A stretch of DNA of 64,000 bases from an uncultured Lachnospiraceae bacterium (GTDB lineage: Bacteria; Bacillota; Clostridia; Lachnospirales; Lachnospiraceae): NCBI GenBank assembly GCA_947571775.1, contig CANOZK010000009.1, positions 50,381 through 114,380 of the forward strand, written 5' to 3'. This document shows positions 1 to 8,322 of this stretch, piece after piece (the stretch's first letter is position 1; the number at the start of each line of letters is the position of its first letter). Position numbers and translations under genes: made by a program. The notes beneath the pieces are model-generated. The model was not told the origin of the DNA. It worked only from the letters and a program-made list of their open reading frames with translations, and did not search any database.

Positions 1-522
1 GCTGTCGATGTCTCTGGAAATCATCATCCGGTTCTCTCTTGGCGTGATAAAGTCAATGTCATTCGCGTGAATCCGCACGCCGCCGCGGCATTGTATCACG
101 ACATGAGGATAGATCCGATCATGCCCGGCCTCTACGCCTGGAAGTGCATGGACACGTGCAGGCATTAATCGCTCTACGTGTTCGTTGTAACAACTGGTCT
201 GGAGTACAGTATCGTACCCCAGACGGTCTAAGATAATCGCTGCACGAGTCGGCGTCCCTCCCAGTGTGATGTCGTAGGTAAAATGACTGGCAAACTGCTC
301 ACAAATCTCTGCCGTGTCGGGAACCATCTCTCCGCCGATGCCTTCCTTCAAATGCGCAAGACATGCAATCCAGACGGAGCGTTCGCAATCCATATCCATA
401 TCCATTTGCAGTTCCTCTGCATGGATATCAAATGCTCGGATCTGCTCTTCCACAACTTGCGTATCCCAGAGCAGTTCATAGTCCACACAGGTATGAAAAC
501 CCATGGCAATTCTTTCGCCCAT
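1..522 (-). CDS. ADP-dependent glucokinase/phosphofructokinase-like sugar kinase, 5' part (partial)
   Basis: The gene runs off the left edge; the first 174 codons are present. The start is an ATG at 522, preceded by AAGGAG at a normal distance. The protein opens with MGFHTCVDYELLWD and later has ITLGGTPTRAAI, followed by a small-residue stretch of the kind seen in ribokinase-fold ADP-dependent kinases, where a GG motif forms part of the sugar site. The catalytic GAGD-type motif would lie beyond the edge, so activity cannot be judged. It lies downstream of a sugar ABC importer on the same strand with a gap of 45 bp, so it could phosphorylate the imported sugar. The family assignment is from remembered sequence character and is moderate; another PfkB-like kinase remains possible. 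Confidence 0.5.
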   Translation of the reverse strand, partial: MGERIAMGFHTCVDYELLWDTQVVEEQIRAFDIHAEELQMDMDMDCERSVWIACLAHLKEGIGGEMVPDTAEICEQFASHFTYDITLGGTPTRAAIILDRLGYDTVLQTSCYNEHVERLMPARVHALPGVEAGHDRIYPHVVIQCRGGVRIHANDIDFITPRENRMMISRDIDS

Positions 523-567
523 TTTGCAATCTCCTTAAAGTCTCATAGTTTAGTGTCATATTTAAGA

Positions 568-1404
568 TTAACCTTTTACACCGCCGGAAGACATACCAGC
601 GATAAAATACTTCTGGAAGAAAATAAACAGAATCAATACTGGAATCGAGCCTAATACGCTCATCGCCATCATCTGGCTCCAATCGTATGCATGCTGTCCC
701 ATCAGTAGGTTGATACCAATCGGAACGGTACGCATCTCGGTTGTCTGCGTCAAAGCCAATGCAAACAGGTACTCATTCCATGCCTGCATAAAAGTATACA
801 TTCCTACGGAAACCATACCGGGCAAAGAGATTGGCACCAATACTCCCCAGAGGGCTCTCCACCTGGAACCGCCGTCAATCATAACCGCCTCGTCCAGCTC
901 TTTGGATAACGTGTTAAAATACCCCGTCATCATCAAAATACAGTATGGAAGCGTGGTAATCAGGTAGGTCAGAATCAGTGCGAAATAGGTGTTAAACAAT
1001 TTCAACGCTACGATCATTCCCATATAAGGGATCAGCAGTACAATCGGCGGAATCGCCTGGACACTGACGATCAGAGAATTGAAAACGCCTTTTCCCGGAA
1101 AATCAAAACGGCTGAATGCATAAGCAGCGAGGATTCCGATAAACAAAGTTACAATTACGACGCATCCGGCAACAATGTAACTGTTGATAAAGAAACGCAC
1201 CTTCATGGAGTCCGTAAACACAGCTACATAAGAGGCCAGGCTTGCGGTTTTGTCAAAAAACTTCGGCGGCCAGGAAAAGATTGCAGAGTTATCTTTCAGT
1301 GAAGAACAGAGCATCCAAAGAATCGGAAATGCCGCAAAGATACCGCCGATGATCAATAAAATAGATAGTACGACTTTTATCCATCTTTTATAACTTCCAA
1401 CCAT
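568..1404 (-). CDS. Carbohydrate ABC transporter permease, MalG/UgpE type
   Basis: This is an inner-membrane permease of a CUT1-type sugar importer, 278 aa, the usual length. An N-terminal membrane helix (residues about 10-32) is followed by five further hydrophobic segments. The EAA loop that docks on the ATPase is at about residues 172-190 (DEAVMIDGGSRWRAL). The start ATG at 1404 has GAGGG upstream, inside the end of the partner permease gene, which ends only 3 bp away, so translation is likely coupled. No ATP-binding subunit is encoded in the visible part; in Clostridia a shared MsmK/UgpC-type ATPase elsewhere usually serves such importers. The sugar cannot be told from sequence. Confidence 0.9.
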   Translation of the reverse strand: MVGSYKRWIKVVLSILLIIGGIFAAFPILWMLCSSLKDNSAIFSWPPKFFDKTASLASYVAVFTDSMKVRFFINSYIVAGCVVIVTLFIGILAAYAFSRFDFPGKGVFNSLIVSVQAIPPIVLLIPYMGMIVALKLFNTYFALILTYLITTLPYCILMMTGYFNTLSKELDEAVMIDGGSRWRALWGVLVPISLPGMVSVGMYTFMQAWNEYLFALALTQTTEMRTVPIGINLLMGQHAYDWSQMMAMSVLGSIPVLILFIFFQKYFIAGMSSGGVKG

Positions 1405-1407
1405 ACG

Positions 1408-2295
1408 CTATTCCCTCACTTTCTTCTGCTGCCTTACATAGAAGATAGCGATAAACACACAGACAACCAGCAGCACCGTCGCGGCGGTACCGGCCATACT
1501 GTAATCCACCTTCTGGAACGCCAGCTTGTAAATATAAATACTCAGAGTTTCCGTAGACTGTACTGGTCCGCCTCCTGTCAGCATCCAGATAACGTTGAAG
1601 GACTGTAATGTCCAGATGAAATCCAGCATAGCAATACTAATTAGGATGGGTTTGAGCTGAGGGATCGTAATATGTAAAAAGCTCTTTGTCAGTGTAGCTC
1701 CGTCAATCGCAGCACTTTCATAGAGATCCCCGGAGATTCCCTGTAATCCGGCAAGGATACTGATCATATAGAACGGATATCCGCACCAGATGTTGATAAA
1801 GCAGATTACGGCCAATGCAAGATCTTTATTACTTAACCACTCTGTATTTCTGCTAATTTGCGGAAAAGCAGATAACAGATAATTGATAATACCGGAAGGC
1901 TGAAGCATCAGTTTCCATAAGATTGCAACAACCGATGCGGTAAATACCCAAGGCAGAATATAGATTACGCGGGCAATGGTCTTGGTTCCGTTGGAAAAAT
2001 ATTTTGAGTTCAACAGCATTGCAAAAATCATGCCAATAACAAGATGGGCAACAACGCTTACGACTACAAATATGATGGTGTTGGACACCGCATTCCAAAA
2101 CGAACTGTCTGCGAACAGCTCCGCATAATTTGCCAGACCCACAAAATCTGGATCTGGTGATACCACTGCTTTATCCACAAAAGAGTACCGGATGACCATA
2201 ATAATCGGTACAACCAGAAAGACAATCATCAAAATCAATGTGGGAAGCAGGTATCGGTATGGTGTGGTCTTTTTTCCAAATAATTTCAAAATCAA
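1408..2295 (-). CDS. Carbohydrate ABC transporter permease, MalF/UgpA type
   Basis: The first permease of the same CUT1 importer, 295 aa. It has six hydrophobic segments beginning at about residues 16-36, and the EAA motif at about residues 192-211 (YESAAIDGATLTKSF). It lies between the binding-protein gene and the MalG-type permease gene in the standard order. A strong hairpin sits in the gap upstream (2333-2362), which would let the binding protein be made in excess over the permeases. The gene starts at ATG 2295 with a GGGGG-rich ribosome site. Confidence 0.9.
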   Translation of the reverse strand: MILKLFGKKTTPYRYLLPTLILMIVFLVVPIIMVIRYSFVDKAVVSPDPDFVGLANYAELFADSSFWNAVSNTIIFVVVSVVAHLVIGMIFAMLLNSKYFSNGTKTIARVIYILPWVFTASVVAILWKLMLQPSGIINYLLSAFPQISRNTEWLSNKDLALAVICFINIWCGYPFYMISILAGLQGISGDLYESAAIDGATLTKSFLHITIPQLKPILISIAMLDFIWTLQSFNVIWMLTGGGPVQSTETLSIYIYKLAFQKVDYSMAGTAATVLLVVCVFIAIFYVRQQKKVRE

Positions 2296-2332
2296 CCCCC
2301 CTTATCCATGTAAAAAAGGATTTTTTAATAAA

Positions 2333-2362
2333 GAAACGGAATCAAAAGCCTGATTCCGTTTC
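2333..2362 (-). terminator. Intercistronic hairpin between binding-protein and permease genes
   Basis: On the minus strand an 11-bp stem (GAAACGGAATC with GATTCCGTTTC) encloses an 8-nt loop and is followed by TTTATTAAAAAA. It may act as a partial terminator or 3' stabiliser after the solute-binding gene, a common arrangement in ABC operons. Confidence 0.7.
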
Positions 2363-2386
2363 CCATAGTTTCCTCTTTGCTAAGCT

Positions 2387-3745
2387 TTATTTTCCGGCTT
2401 CGTCGAGATAACCCTGCCAATTTGTCAACATTGCATCACATTCCAAGTCACCTTCCAGATATAATACCAGATCGTTTGTCATAGAAGTCATGACGTCAGA
2501 AGCGTTTGCCAGTCCGATATATTCGTTGATTACGTAGCAGTTCTTGTAAAGTTCATAGAAAGACTGGAACTGTTCAGGAGCTGCGCTGTAATCTGGCTCT
2601 GCAACGGTACTGTTCGGGAATGCAGACATTTCTACTGCCAGTCCAGCGGCAACAGAACCGTCTGTTCCATCTAAACCGCCCAGAAGGTAGTTGATAAATT
2701 TCGCTGCTTCTTCTTTGTTCGCGCTTGCTTCAGAGATACCAACTGCCCAGCTTGCATAGCAGATGCCGCTTTCGCCTTCATAGCCGTCTTTTACAGGAAC
2801 GGTGGTAGCTTCAAAATTAATATCGGTAAACTGACTCATAGTAGCTGCGGATGCCAGTGTAAATGCGCAGTTGCCTGCTGCAAAGTTACTTGTCATCTCA
2901 GACTCTTCCAGAGTACTCATACCTGGATATAAGCATTCGTTGTCGTACAGTGTTTTGAATAATTCAGCCAGAGAAGCCAGTTCTTCGTTGCCTTCTGTCT
3001 TGTATGCGCCGCTTTCGTCTTTCAAGTTGATTCCAGAAGCCCATCCGGTTCCGCCGAATACGTTCTGGATACCATTTGCATTTGTGGTGCCAAGGTTCAG
3101 AGCAAATGCGGAATATCCGGCATCTTTGATCTTATTACATGCATCAATCAATTCTGTCCATGTCTTTGGAATTTCAGAAACTTTTGCTTTTTCCAGGATG
3201 TCCATGTTGACATACATTGGATATGCAAAGTTATTTACTGGAACAACGTATTTTGTTCCTTCTACTTCCCAGATATCGCTTGCAAGAGCGGTATCCACAC
3301 CGGCTGCTTCTACATCTGCAATGATGCCCATATCAGCAAATTCTGCAAGCCATGCGCCGTCCACACTGATGATATCTGCGATGGTGCCGTTGGTAGCTCC
3401 GGCTGTGATTGCAGTTTTGGTATCTGCCCATGGAGCAGTCAAAAGCTCTACGGTAACGCCGGTTTCTTCTTTGTATTTGGCAACGATATCATCCAGATAG
3501 CCGTCTGGAAGCTCTGCGCCCCACCACTGCTGGAATTTCAGTGTCACGTCACTTTTGGCGCTTTCTTGGCTTTCACCGCTTTCGTCGCTTCCAGTGTCGT
3601 CGCTGGTGTTTTGAGCTTCCTGTTCCTGGCTGCTACTTCCCGTATCGTCTGGTGAAGAACCGCCGCCACATGCGGTCAGGGACAATACCATTGCGCCGAT
3701 TACGGCCCCAGAGAGCACCTTTTTTGCTACTGTTTTCAATTTCAT
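2387..3745 (-). CDS. Extracellular solute-binding lipoprotein of sugar ABC importer (family 1)
   Basis: A 452-aa lipoprotein that captures the sugar outside the membrane. The ATG at 3745 is chosen over an upstream in-frame start (3799) because AGGAGG lies directly before it and because the product then begins with a clean signal peptide: MKLKT, a hydrophobic stretch, and the lipobox LTAC with the lipidated Cys at residue 26. A Ser/Asp/Glu-rich linker of about 40 residues follows, then a substrate-binding domain of the family 1 type (LKFQQWW start, VPVNNFAYPMYVN). It is the first gene of the importer operon. Its specificity is unknown. Confidence 0.9.
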   Translation of the reverse strand: MKLKTVAKKVLSGAVIGAMVLSLTACGGGSSPDDTGSSSQEQEAQNTSDDTGSDESGESQESAKSDVTLKFQQWWGAELPDGYLDDIVAKYKEETGVTVELLTAPWADTKTAITAGATNGTIADIISVDGAWLAEFADMGIIADVEAAGVDTALASDIWEVEGTKYVVPVNNFAYPMYVNMDILEKAKVSEIPKTWTELIDACNKIKDAGYSAFALNLGTTNANGIQNVFGGTGWASGINLKDESGAYKTEGNEELASLAELFKTLYDNECLYPGMSTLEESEMTSNFAAGNCAFTLASAATMSQFTDINFEATTVPVKDGYEGESGICYASWAVGISEASANKEEAAKFINYLLGGLDGTDGSVAAGLAVEMSAFPNSTVAEPDYSAAPEQFQSFYELYKNCYVINEYIGLANASDVMTSMTNDLVLYLEGDLECDAMLTNWQGYLDEAGK

Positions 3746-3820
3746 AGCCTTTCTCCTCCTTAGATTTGATGAAATTTTTTTTTGGCATTCTGCAAACACT
3801 GACGTATTTTCTAAAAACTA

Positions 3821-3836
3821 TTGTTGAATTTAACAA
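3821..3836. promoter_or_regulatory. Palindromic operator candidate in leader of sugar ABC operon
   Basis: TTGTTGAATTTAACAA matches its reverse complement at 14 of 16 positions. It lies in the 5' leader between the promoter and the binding-protein gene, as a LacI- or ROK-type repressor site might. No regulator gene for it is in the window. Confidence 0.4.
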
Positions 3837-3884
3837 TATATGTAGAAATTTGCCGGGGTTGCTTTATGCCATTTGCATGATTCT

Positions 3885-3912
3885 ATTATAAAATAAAATT
3901 TCACGATGTCAA
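3885..3912 (-). promoter_or_regulatory. Promoter of sugar ABC importer operon
   Basis: Minus strand: -35 TTGACA (3912-3907), 16-bp spacer, -10 TATAAT (3890-3885). It points towards the binding-protein gene about 140 bp downstream. Confidence 0.7.
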
Positions 3913-3948
3913 TACTTTTTTCGTAAATCGTATAAGAAATCCTCTAAA

Positions 3949-3976
3949 TTGAAATTTTGGGAAGGAACGGTATAAT
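3949..3976 (+). promoter_or_regulatory. Promoter of shortened DUF554 gene
   Basis: TTGAAA (3949-3954), 16-bp spacer and TATAAT (3971-3976), 27 bp before the ATG. It is divergent from the sugar-importer promoter. Confidence 0.6.
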
Positions 3977-4003
3977 ATAACATGTACTGAAATAAGGGGG
4001 CAT

Positions 4004-4354
4004 ATGATAGGATTGGGAACAATTGTAAACGTTCTTGCGATTATAGCCGGAGGTCTGGCCGGGCTTGTTGCCATCATTGTGATGGCCCTGGGCAGTACTC
4101 TGTCGCAGATGTTTGTGGTAAACATATCGGTGGGAGCGGATCGATGGAGCGGGAGCTTGGATGTACAGGGGACAATTACGCTGCTGGCAAAAGAAGCCGC
4201 CCCTGTTATGACGGAAGCGGCTGTTGGGAATCTTGCTTTGGTGGGCAATGTTCTGATTCTATGTGTGGGCGTTAATCTGATTTGGCCGAAAACGATCCGT
4301 GTGGCAAATGTTCTGCCTGCCATTGTCATTGCCATGATCTTTACCTTGTTTTAG
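4004..4354 (+). CDS. DUF554-family membrane protein with large internal deletion
   Basis: A 116-aa product with the start of a DUF554 (YqgA-type) membrane protein at residues 1-21 (MIGLGTIVNVLAIIAGG) and the end of one at about residues 22-116 (ALGSTLSQMF, QGTITLLA, PVMTEAAVGNLALVG, VANVLPAIV). The family is normally about 230 aa, so roughly the middle 110 residues are missing while the reading frame is kept. The promoter and start are intact, so a short membrane protein could still be made. Whether it folds is unknown; a decaying gene is equally possible. The length comparison is from family knowledge. Confidence 0.7.
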   Translation: MIGLGTIVNVLAIIAGGLAGLVAIIVMALGSTLSQMFVVNISVGADRWSGSLDVQGTITLLAKEAAPVMTEAAVGNLALVGNVLILCVGVNLIWPKTIRVANVLPAIVIAMIFTLF

Positions 4355-4809
4355 AGCTGCTGTGCCCAGGCGATTCCTGGATAGAGTTCTCCGGTTTGGA
4401 TAAAATATTCCACTGCTTTTCTCCCAGCTTCGATGTCTTTGAGGGCAAGATATTTTTCGATAGGGGATTGACCACCGCTTTCCAGTGGAGACAATTCTTC
4501 TGTTCCGGCAAAATCCGCATTGTAGGAATAATAGATATCACATCCGCCGTTAAAACAATAGCCAAGGGCCAGCCATTCGCCGTCGCTGATGACTTCGAGC
4601 CAATCGTCCTCCCCATAAGGATCCAGCGATAGATAAACGTTGATTCCATTGGGAATTTGCCCCAATATTTTGGAAATAACGGCTTCGGTAATTTCCTTTT
4701 CTTCGTAAACGCCATCGCAAGAGGGATAGTATTCAATATGTTTGAGTTGGATTGCTTTGGTATCAAATATTAGGTTTGCATTTTGTTTGGGAATGATTTT
4801 AAGTTCCAT
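4351..4809 (-). CDS. Imm1-like immunity protein (tentative)
   Basis: A 152-aa soluble acidic protein starting at ATG 4809 after AAGGAG. The central part (DDWLEVISDGEWLALGY) and the end (AVEYFIQTGELYPGIAWAQ) resemble the Imm1 family, whose members protect against polymorphic nuclease toxins. No toxin gene is adjacent. The start lies inside the end of the HTH gene (11-bp overlap), so both are likely on one transcript. Its 3' end overlaps the convergent DUF554 gene by 4 bp. The family assignment is from sequence character only. Confidence 0.45.
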   Translation of the reverse strand: MELKIIPKQNANLIFDTKAIQLKHIEYYPSCDGVYEEKEITEAVISKILGQIPNGINVYLSLDPYGEDDWLEVISDGEWLALGYCFNGGCDIYYSYNADFAGTEELSPLESGGQSPIEKYLALKDIEAGRKAVEYFIQTGELYPGIAWAQQL

Positions 4810-5053
4810 CTGATTGATTTTCTCCTTTCTTAACGTGAGTTCGATAAACATTCACTGCCATTAATGCCAATGCCATGATATGGAAAGAAACAAACAGAAT
4901 TTGACATAACCGTTCTAATGTATACATGGTGATTGAGTTGTTGTGTTTTAAGTTGTTTATGGTTCTGGGATTGATACCATATGTATTGATAAGCGTATAT
5001 GTGGTTATCTTTTGTTCTTTCATTGTATCCCATAACGGTTTATAGTTGAACAT
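4799..5053 (-). CDS. Small Cro/CI-type helix-turn-helix protein with atypical tail
   Basis: An 84-aa protein from ATG 5053 (GAGAAAGAG upstream). Residues 1-50 (MFNYKPLWDTMKEQKITTYTL, then GINPRTINNLKHNNSITMYTLERLCQIL) match the short XRE-type regulators common in Firmicutes. Those normally end with a conserved acidic DIxEY-type segment of about 12 residues. Here the segment is replaced by a hydrophobic and basic tail (SFHIMALALMAVNVYRTHVKK), which suggests a frameshift or a rearranged 3' end. The first half should still fold as a DNA-binding domain. Confidence 0.65.
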   Translation of the reverse strand: MFNYKPLWDTMKEQKITTYTLINTYGINPRTINNLKHNNSITMYTLERLCQILFVSFHIMALALMAVNVYRTHVKKGENQSDGT

Positions 5054-5067
5054 GGAAACGCTCTTTC

Positions 5068-5664
5068 TCAATGTTTCGGTTTTATCAGGTTTTTGATCAT
5101 TTCCTGCACGTGATACCAGTCTGCGTTTTTATTCCAGTTAAGGGATTTATTCACGGCGAAGTTTCCATGGAGCATGAAAAGGAAGAGTTTTTCTGCCTCC
5201 CATTCGGTGACGCGATAGTCTCTCATGATTTCTGGAATGCGATGGGGTTTCTGCAACTGATATAGCTTGTTCAATATGTGGTGTGATAAGCTTTCGTCTA
5301 GGAAAAGGATTCTATATTTCGGATTGCTTGCGGCACGCTGGCATGCAGGAAGTAAAGCGTCTGGGTCGTCGGACGATTCTTTGAGGTCTTTCTCATTTTC
5401 TATACTGCGATTTAAGACTGCAAAATTCATCGAATGCAGTGTATCCAGCTCCGTAAGCCGAAGGGCGTCGTCTAGTAATTCGTTTAATACATCGTCAATA
5501 TTTTGGTAGTGCAGATAAAAAGTTGCTCTGGTGATTTCCGCTTGTCTGCACAGGGCGGTCACCGTTATTTTTTCATACGACGTACTTTGCAGCAGTTCCA
5601 AAAGCGCATCTTTAATCATGCCCTTTGTCATGATCGTCCTTCGGTCTGTCTTTCTCAAAGTCAA
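5068..5664 (-). CDS. TetR/AcrR-family regulator (paralogue 1)
   Basis: A 198-aa regulator. Start is TTG 5664, supported by AGGAGG with an 8-base gap. The N-terminal HTH (KTDRRT, KITVTALCRQAEITRATFYLHY) is typical of TetR proteins of the DhaS/YbiH-like group in Clostridia. It shares RKTDRRT and YxDIDDVLNELLDD-type segments with the second TetR at 8323-8910, so the two are paralogues that bracket the sirtuin operon. The most likely targets are its own divergent region and the sirtuin operon (inference). It has its own promoter at 5762-5790. Confidence 0.85.
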   Translation of the reverse strand: MTLRKTDRRTIMTKGMIKDALLELLQSTSYEKITVTALCRQAEITRATFYLHYQNIDDVLNELLDDALRLTELDTLHSMNFAVLNRSIENEKDLKESSDDPDALLPACQRAASNPKYRILFLDESLSHHILNKLYQLQKPHRIPEIMRDYRVTEWEAEKLFLFMLHGNFAVNKSLNWNKNADWYHVQEMIKNLIKPKH

Positions 5665-5761
5665 TTCAAATACCTCCTGAAAGTTCTATACAAAATTCAT
5701 AGATTTGTAAAGAAATGTGTCTATCCGTCTGATCTTGGATAGGACTTTTAAGACTGTTTAC

Positions 5762-5790
5762 ATTATAATTTTTCTCATACAAACTGTCAA
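5762..5790 (-). promoter_or_regulatory. Promoter of tetR paralogue 1
   Basis: Minus strand: -35 TTGACA (5790-5785), 17-bp spacer, -10 TATAAT (5767-5762). It is consensus-like and lies in the 190-bp gap shared with the divergent sirtuin operon. Confidence 0.75.
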
Positions 5791-5854
5791 GAAATGTAGA
5801 TTATGAAAACAAAACTGGAAAATAGTTTGTCGATTTTATTTGGGGAGGTGTTTT

Positions 5855-6700
5855 ATGGAAGAATATAAAGAAATAGCAGATAAAATAAAACAGGCAGACG
5901 CCATTTTGATTGGCGCAAGCAATGGTTTTTCCATCTCGGAGGGGCTTCATATTTTTGCAGATGACACAGCGTTTGAGGAAATTTTCGGAGATTTCAAGCG
6001 AAAATATGGCATTTGCAATATACTCACGGGGCTTTTTTTTAACTGGCCTTCACAGAAAATCAAATGGGCGTTTCTGAGCAGGCTGATTGCTCATTACAGC
6101 ATTGGTTATACCGGAAGTTCTAATACAGAAGCGCTCAAAACAATCGTCCACGATAAGCCGTATTTTTTTGTAACTTCTAATGGAGAAAATCATTTTGAAC
6201 TTGCTGGATTTTCACCGGATCGCATTTGGGAGATTGAGGGAAGCTGGAAAGAAATGCAGTGTGAAAGGGGATGCCACGATACCCTTTATCTGCTGTTTCC
6301 ACTGATTCCGAATATGGCGGCGTCCGAAAAAGATATGAAAATCTTATCAGAACTTGTCCCCAGATGTCCGAAATGCGGCGGGCCTATGAGCATACATTCT
6401 CCCCAGAGGCATGCAGTGGCAGCGGATATGAAAATACAGAAACGGTTTCAAGATTTCATTCAGAAATATCATGAGAAAAGAATCGTAATTCTGGAACTTG
6501 GGATCGGCTGGAAAAATCAGCTTATCAAGGCGCCGCTTATGAGGCTCGCAAAACAAGAACCATATGCCGCCTATATTACATTGAATAAGGGAGAGATTTA
6601 TATTCCAAACGAGATTGCGGCAAAATCCTACGGACTTGACGGCGATATGACAGAAATATTGGAGCGGCTCAAACAGGCGGTAGAGGAAAAGAACACTTGA
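5855..6700 (+). CDS. Sir2-family protein lacking the catalytic histidine (1)
   Basis: A 281-aa sirtuin-fold protein from ATG 5855 (GGGGAGG upstream). The NAD-loop is GASNGFS at residues 20-26, where classical sirtuins have GAGIS. SNGEN at 108-112 stands where TQNID/TTNVD is usual. The position of the catalytic His is Glu (IEGS, residues 127-130). A zinc site is present: C136, C140, C171, C174. Loss of His is known in the ADP-ribosylating class M sirtuins, but those have Gln there, as the next gene does; Glu is odder. Deacylase activity is therefore doubtful. It is the first gene of a three-gene operon between two TetR genes. Confidence 0.75.
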   Translation: MEEYKEIADKIKQADAILIGASNGFSISEGLHIFADDTAFEEIFGDFKRKYGICNILTGLFFNWPSQKIKWAFLSRLIAHYSIGYTGSSNTEALKTIVHDKPYFFVTSNGENHFELAGFSPDRIWEIEGSWKEMQCERGCHDTLYLLFPLIPNMAASEKDMKILSELVPRCPKCGGPMSIHSPQRHAVAADMKIQKRFQDFIQKYHEKRIVILELGIGWKNQLIKAPLMRLAKQEPYAAYITLNKGEIYIPNEIAAKSYGLDGDMTEILERLKQAVEEKNT

Positions 6701-6716
6701 AAAAGGAGAGACAATT

Positions 6717-7688
6717 ATGAGTATGTATGAAAATCTGGTGATGCAGACACAGATGAATTATTCTAAATATTATAGATTGTATGCCGCCGGAAAAACACCA
6801 GTAAAATTAAGCGAAAAGAAAGCATTGCCTTATGAAAAGCAGATTTCAGAATTTGCTAGAAAAATTAAGGAAGCAGATTGTATCGTAGTTGGAGGCGCTT
6901 CCGGGTTATCCTCCGCAGGAGGCGGGGATTTCTACTATGAAGATACACCGTCTTTTCGCCGTTATTTCGGAAAGTTTGCGGACAGATACGGTTTTAAAGG
7001 TGCATTTAACGGGATGCAGTACCCATATAAGACGCGGGGAGAGTTCTGGGCTTATCTTGCTACATTCCTTCACACGACGCAGACAGCGCCCGTACGGAAA
7101 CCTTATCTGGATCTCGATCAGATTTTACAGGGGAAAGATTTTTTCGTTTTGACGACCAACCAGGACACGCAGTTTGTGAAGCTTTATCCAGAAGAAAAGG
7201 TAGCTCAAATTCAGGGAGATCATCGTTTCTTTCAATGCTCCAGACAATGCTGTGACGAAACCTGGGATGCGGTAAAACCGGTGGAGAAAATGATGGAAGC
7301 TATGGGAAACGATACCTGCATTCCAGAAGAAATAATTCCCCGCTGCCCAAACTGCGGCGCGGAGGCGTTTCCATGGGTACGGGGCTATGGAAATTTTCTT
7401 CAGGGCAGAAAATATGAGGAACAGTACGAGAAGATCTCAGAATACATTGAGGAAAATGCAGATAAAAAAATACTCTTTCTGGAGTTTGGCGTAGGCAGGA
7501 TGACGCCGATGTTTATACAAGAGCCTTTCTGGAATCTGACGCTGAATCTGCCGGATGCCTACTATATTGCTGTAAACACACAATATGACTTCCTGCCAGA
7601 ACAGATAGAAGAGAAGGGGTTCGTGATAGGTAAAAATATCAAACAAGTATTGGAGGATATACGCATAGAGCTGAAAGGGGGCTGCTAG
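6717..7688 (+). CDS. Class M-like sirtuin with Gln at the catalytic site (2)
   Basis: A 323-aa paralogue of the preceding gene, with 16 bp between them. The NAD-binding loop is GGASGLSSAGG at 59-69, TTNQD is at 146-150, and QGD at 166-168 replaces the HG of classical sirtuins. Cysteines 174, 178/179, 210 and 213 form the likely zinc site. The Asn and Gln pattern is that of class M sirtuins (SirTM), which ADP-ribosylate a lipoylated GcvH-like carrier. In known SirTM operons the partner macrodomain, GcvH-L and LplA genes are adjacent; none is found here, so the substrate is unknown. An extra N-terminal segment of about 45 residues precedes the domain. Confidence 0.8.
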   Translation: MSMYENLVMQTQMNYSKYYRLYAAGKTPVKLSEKKALPYEKQISEFARKIKEADCIVVGGASGLSSAGGGDFYYEDTPSFRRYFGKFADRYGFKGAFNGMQYPYKTRGEFWAYLATFLHTTQTAPVRKPYLDLDQILQGKDFFVLTTNQDTQFVKLYPEEKVAQIQGDHRFFQCSRQCCDETWDAVKPVEKMMEAMGNDTCIPEEIIPRCPNCGAEAFPWVRGYGNFLQGRKYEEQYEKISEYIEENADKKILFLEFGVGRMTPMFIQEPFWNLTLNLPDAYYIAVNTQYDFLPEQIEEKGFVIGKNIKQVLEDIRIELKGGC

Positions 7689-7691
7689 GAC

Positions 7692-8312
7692 ATGACGCAG
7701 TTAAAACAAACACAGGAAAACCGCGCTTTTATGGAAATGCTAAAGGTGGCAAGAGAATGGCTTGCACAGCGGGGGCCTTTGGAGATCGCAGAGAAAACCG
7801 GCATTATTTATGACAAAGAAAACTCGAACTTTCATTTTGCCAGTCTGGGTACGAAAGTCTGTATCCGATATCCAGATTATGAGATAACGCCGAATATAAA
7901 CGAATGGCAGCAGCTAGTTATTTTGCATTATATGAAGTTGGCGGACGGAACACCTTTGACTGGCAAATGGATGGCCATGGGGGAAGCAAAAGACGGCCTG
8001 ATCCGGGGAGGAGATTTTGACCGCAGGTGCGAGAATGTCATCCGCCAGCGTTTGAATCAAGTATCAATAGAAGCATTTTCAGAGAAATGTCTAAATCTGG
8101 GAGGCAGGATCATAGACAGTAACGCTGATTTTACCGTACAGTTTGATTTTCTCCCGCGTTATCCGCTGCTGCTTAAACTGTGGTTTGCAGATGAGGAATT
8201 TCCGGCATCTGGAAAGCTTTTGTTAGACGCAAGCGCGAATCATTATCTGATGATTGAAGATGCGGTGACGGCGGGACAGGTGCTTATGGAGGAACTTGTT
8301 GGAGTCTTTTAA
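7692..8312 (+). CDS. DUF3786 protein
   Basis: A 206-aa soluble protein starting 4 bp after the second sirtuin, so it is co-translated. It matches the DUF3786 pattern: VILHYMKLADGTPLTGKW near residue 75-95, then FDFLPRYPLLLKLWFADEEF and a final DASANHYLMIEDAVTAG segment. The function of this family is not established; members occur in anaerobes, often near corrinoid or metal-cofactor genes (from memory). No cysteine cluster is present in this copy. As a partner of two sirtuins it is a candidate substrate or adaptor, but nothing in the sequence proves it. Confidence 0.75.
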   Translation: MTQLKQTQENRAFMEMLKVAREWLAQRGPLEIAEKTGIIYDKENSNFHFASLGTKVCIRYPDYEITPNINEWQQLVILHYMKLADGTPLTGKWMAMGEAKDGLIRGGDFDRRCENVIRQRLNQVSIEAFSEKCLNLGGRIIDSNADFTVQFDFLPRYPLLLKLWFADEEFPASGKLLLDASANHYLMIEDAVTAGQVLMEELVGVF

Positions 8313-8322
8313 AAAAATAATC

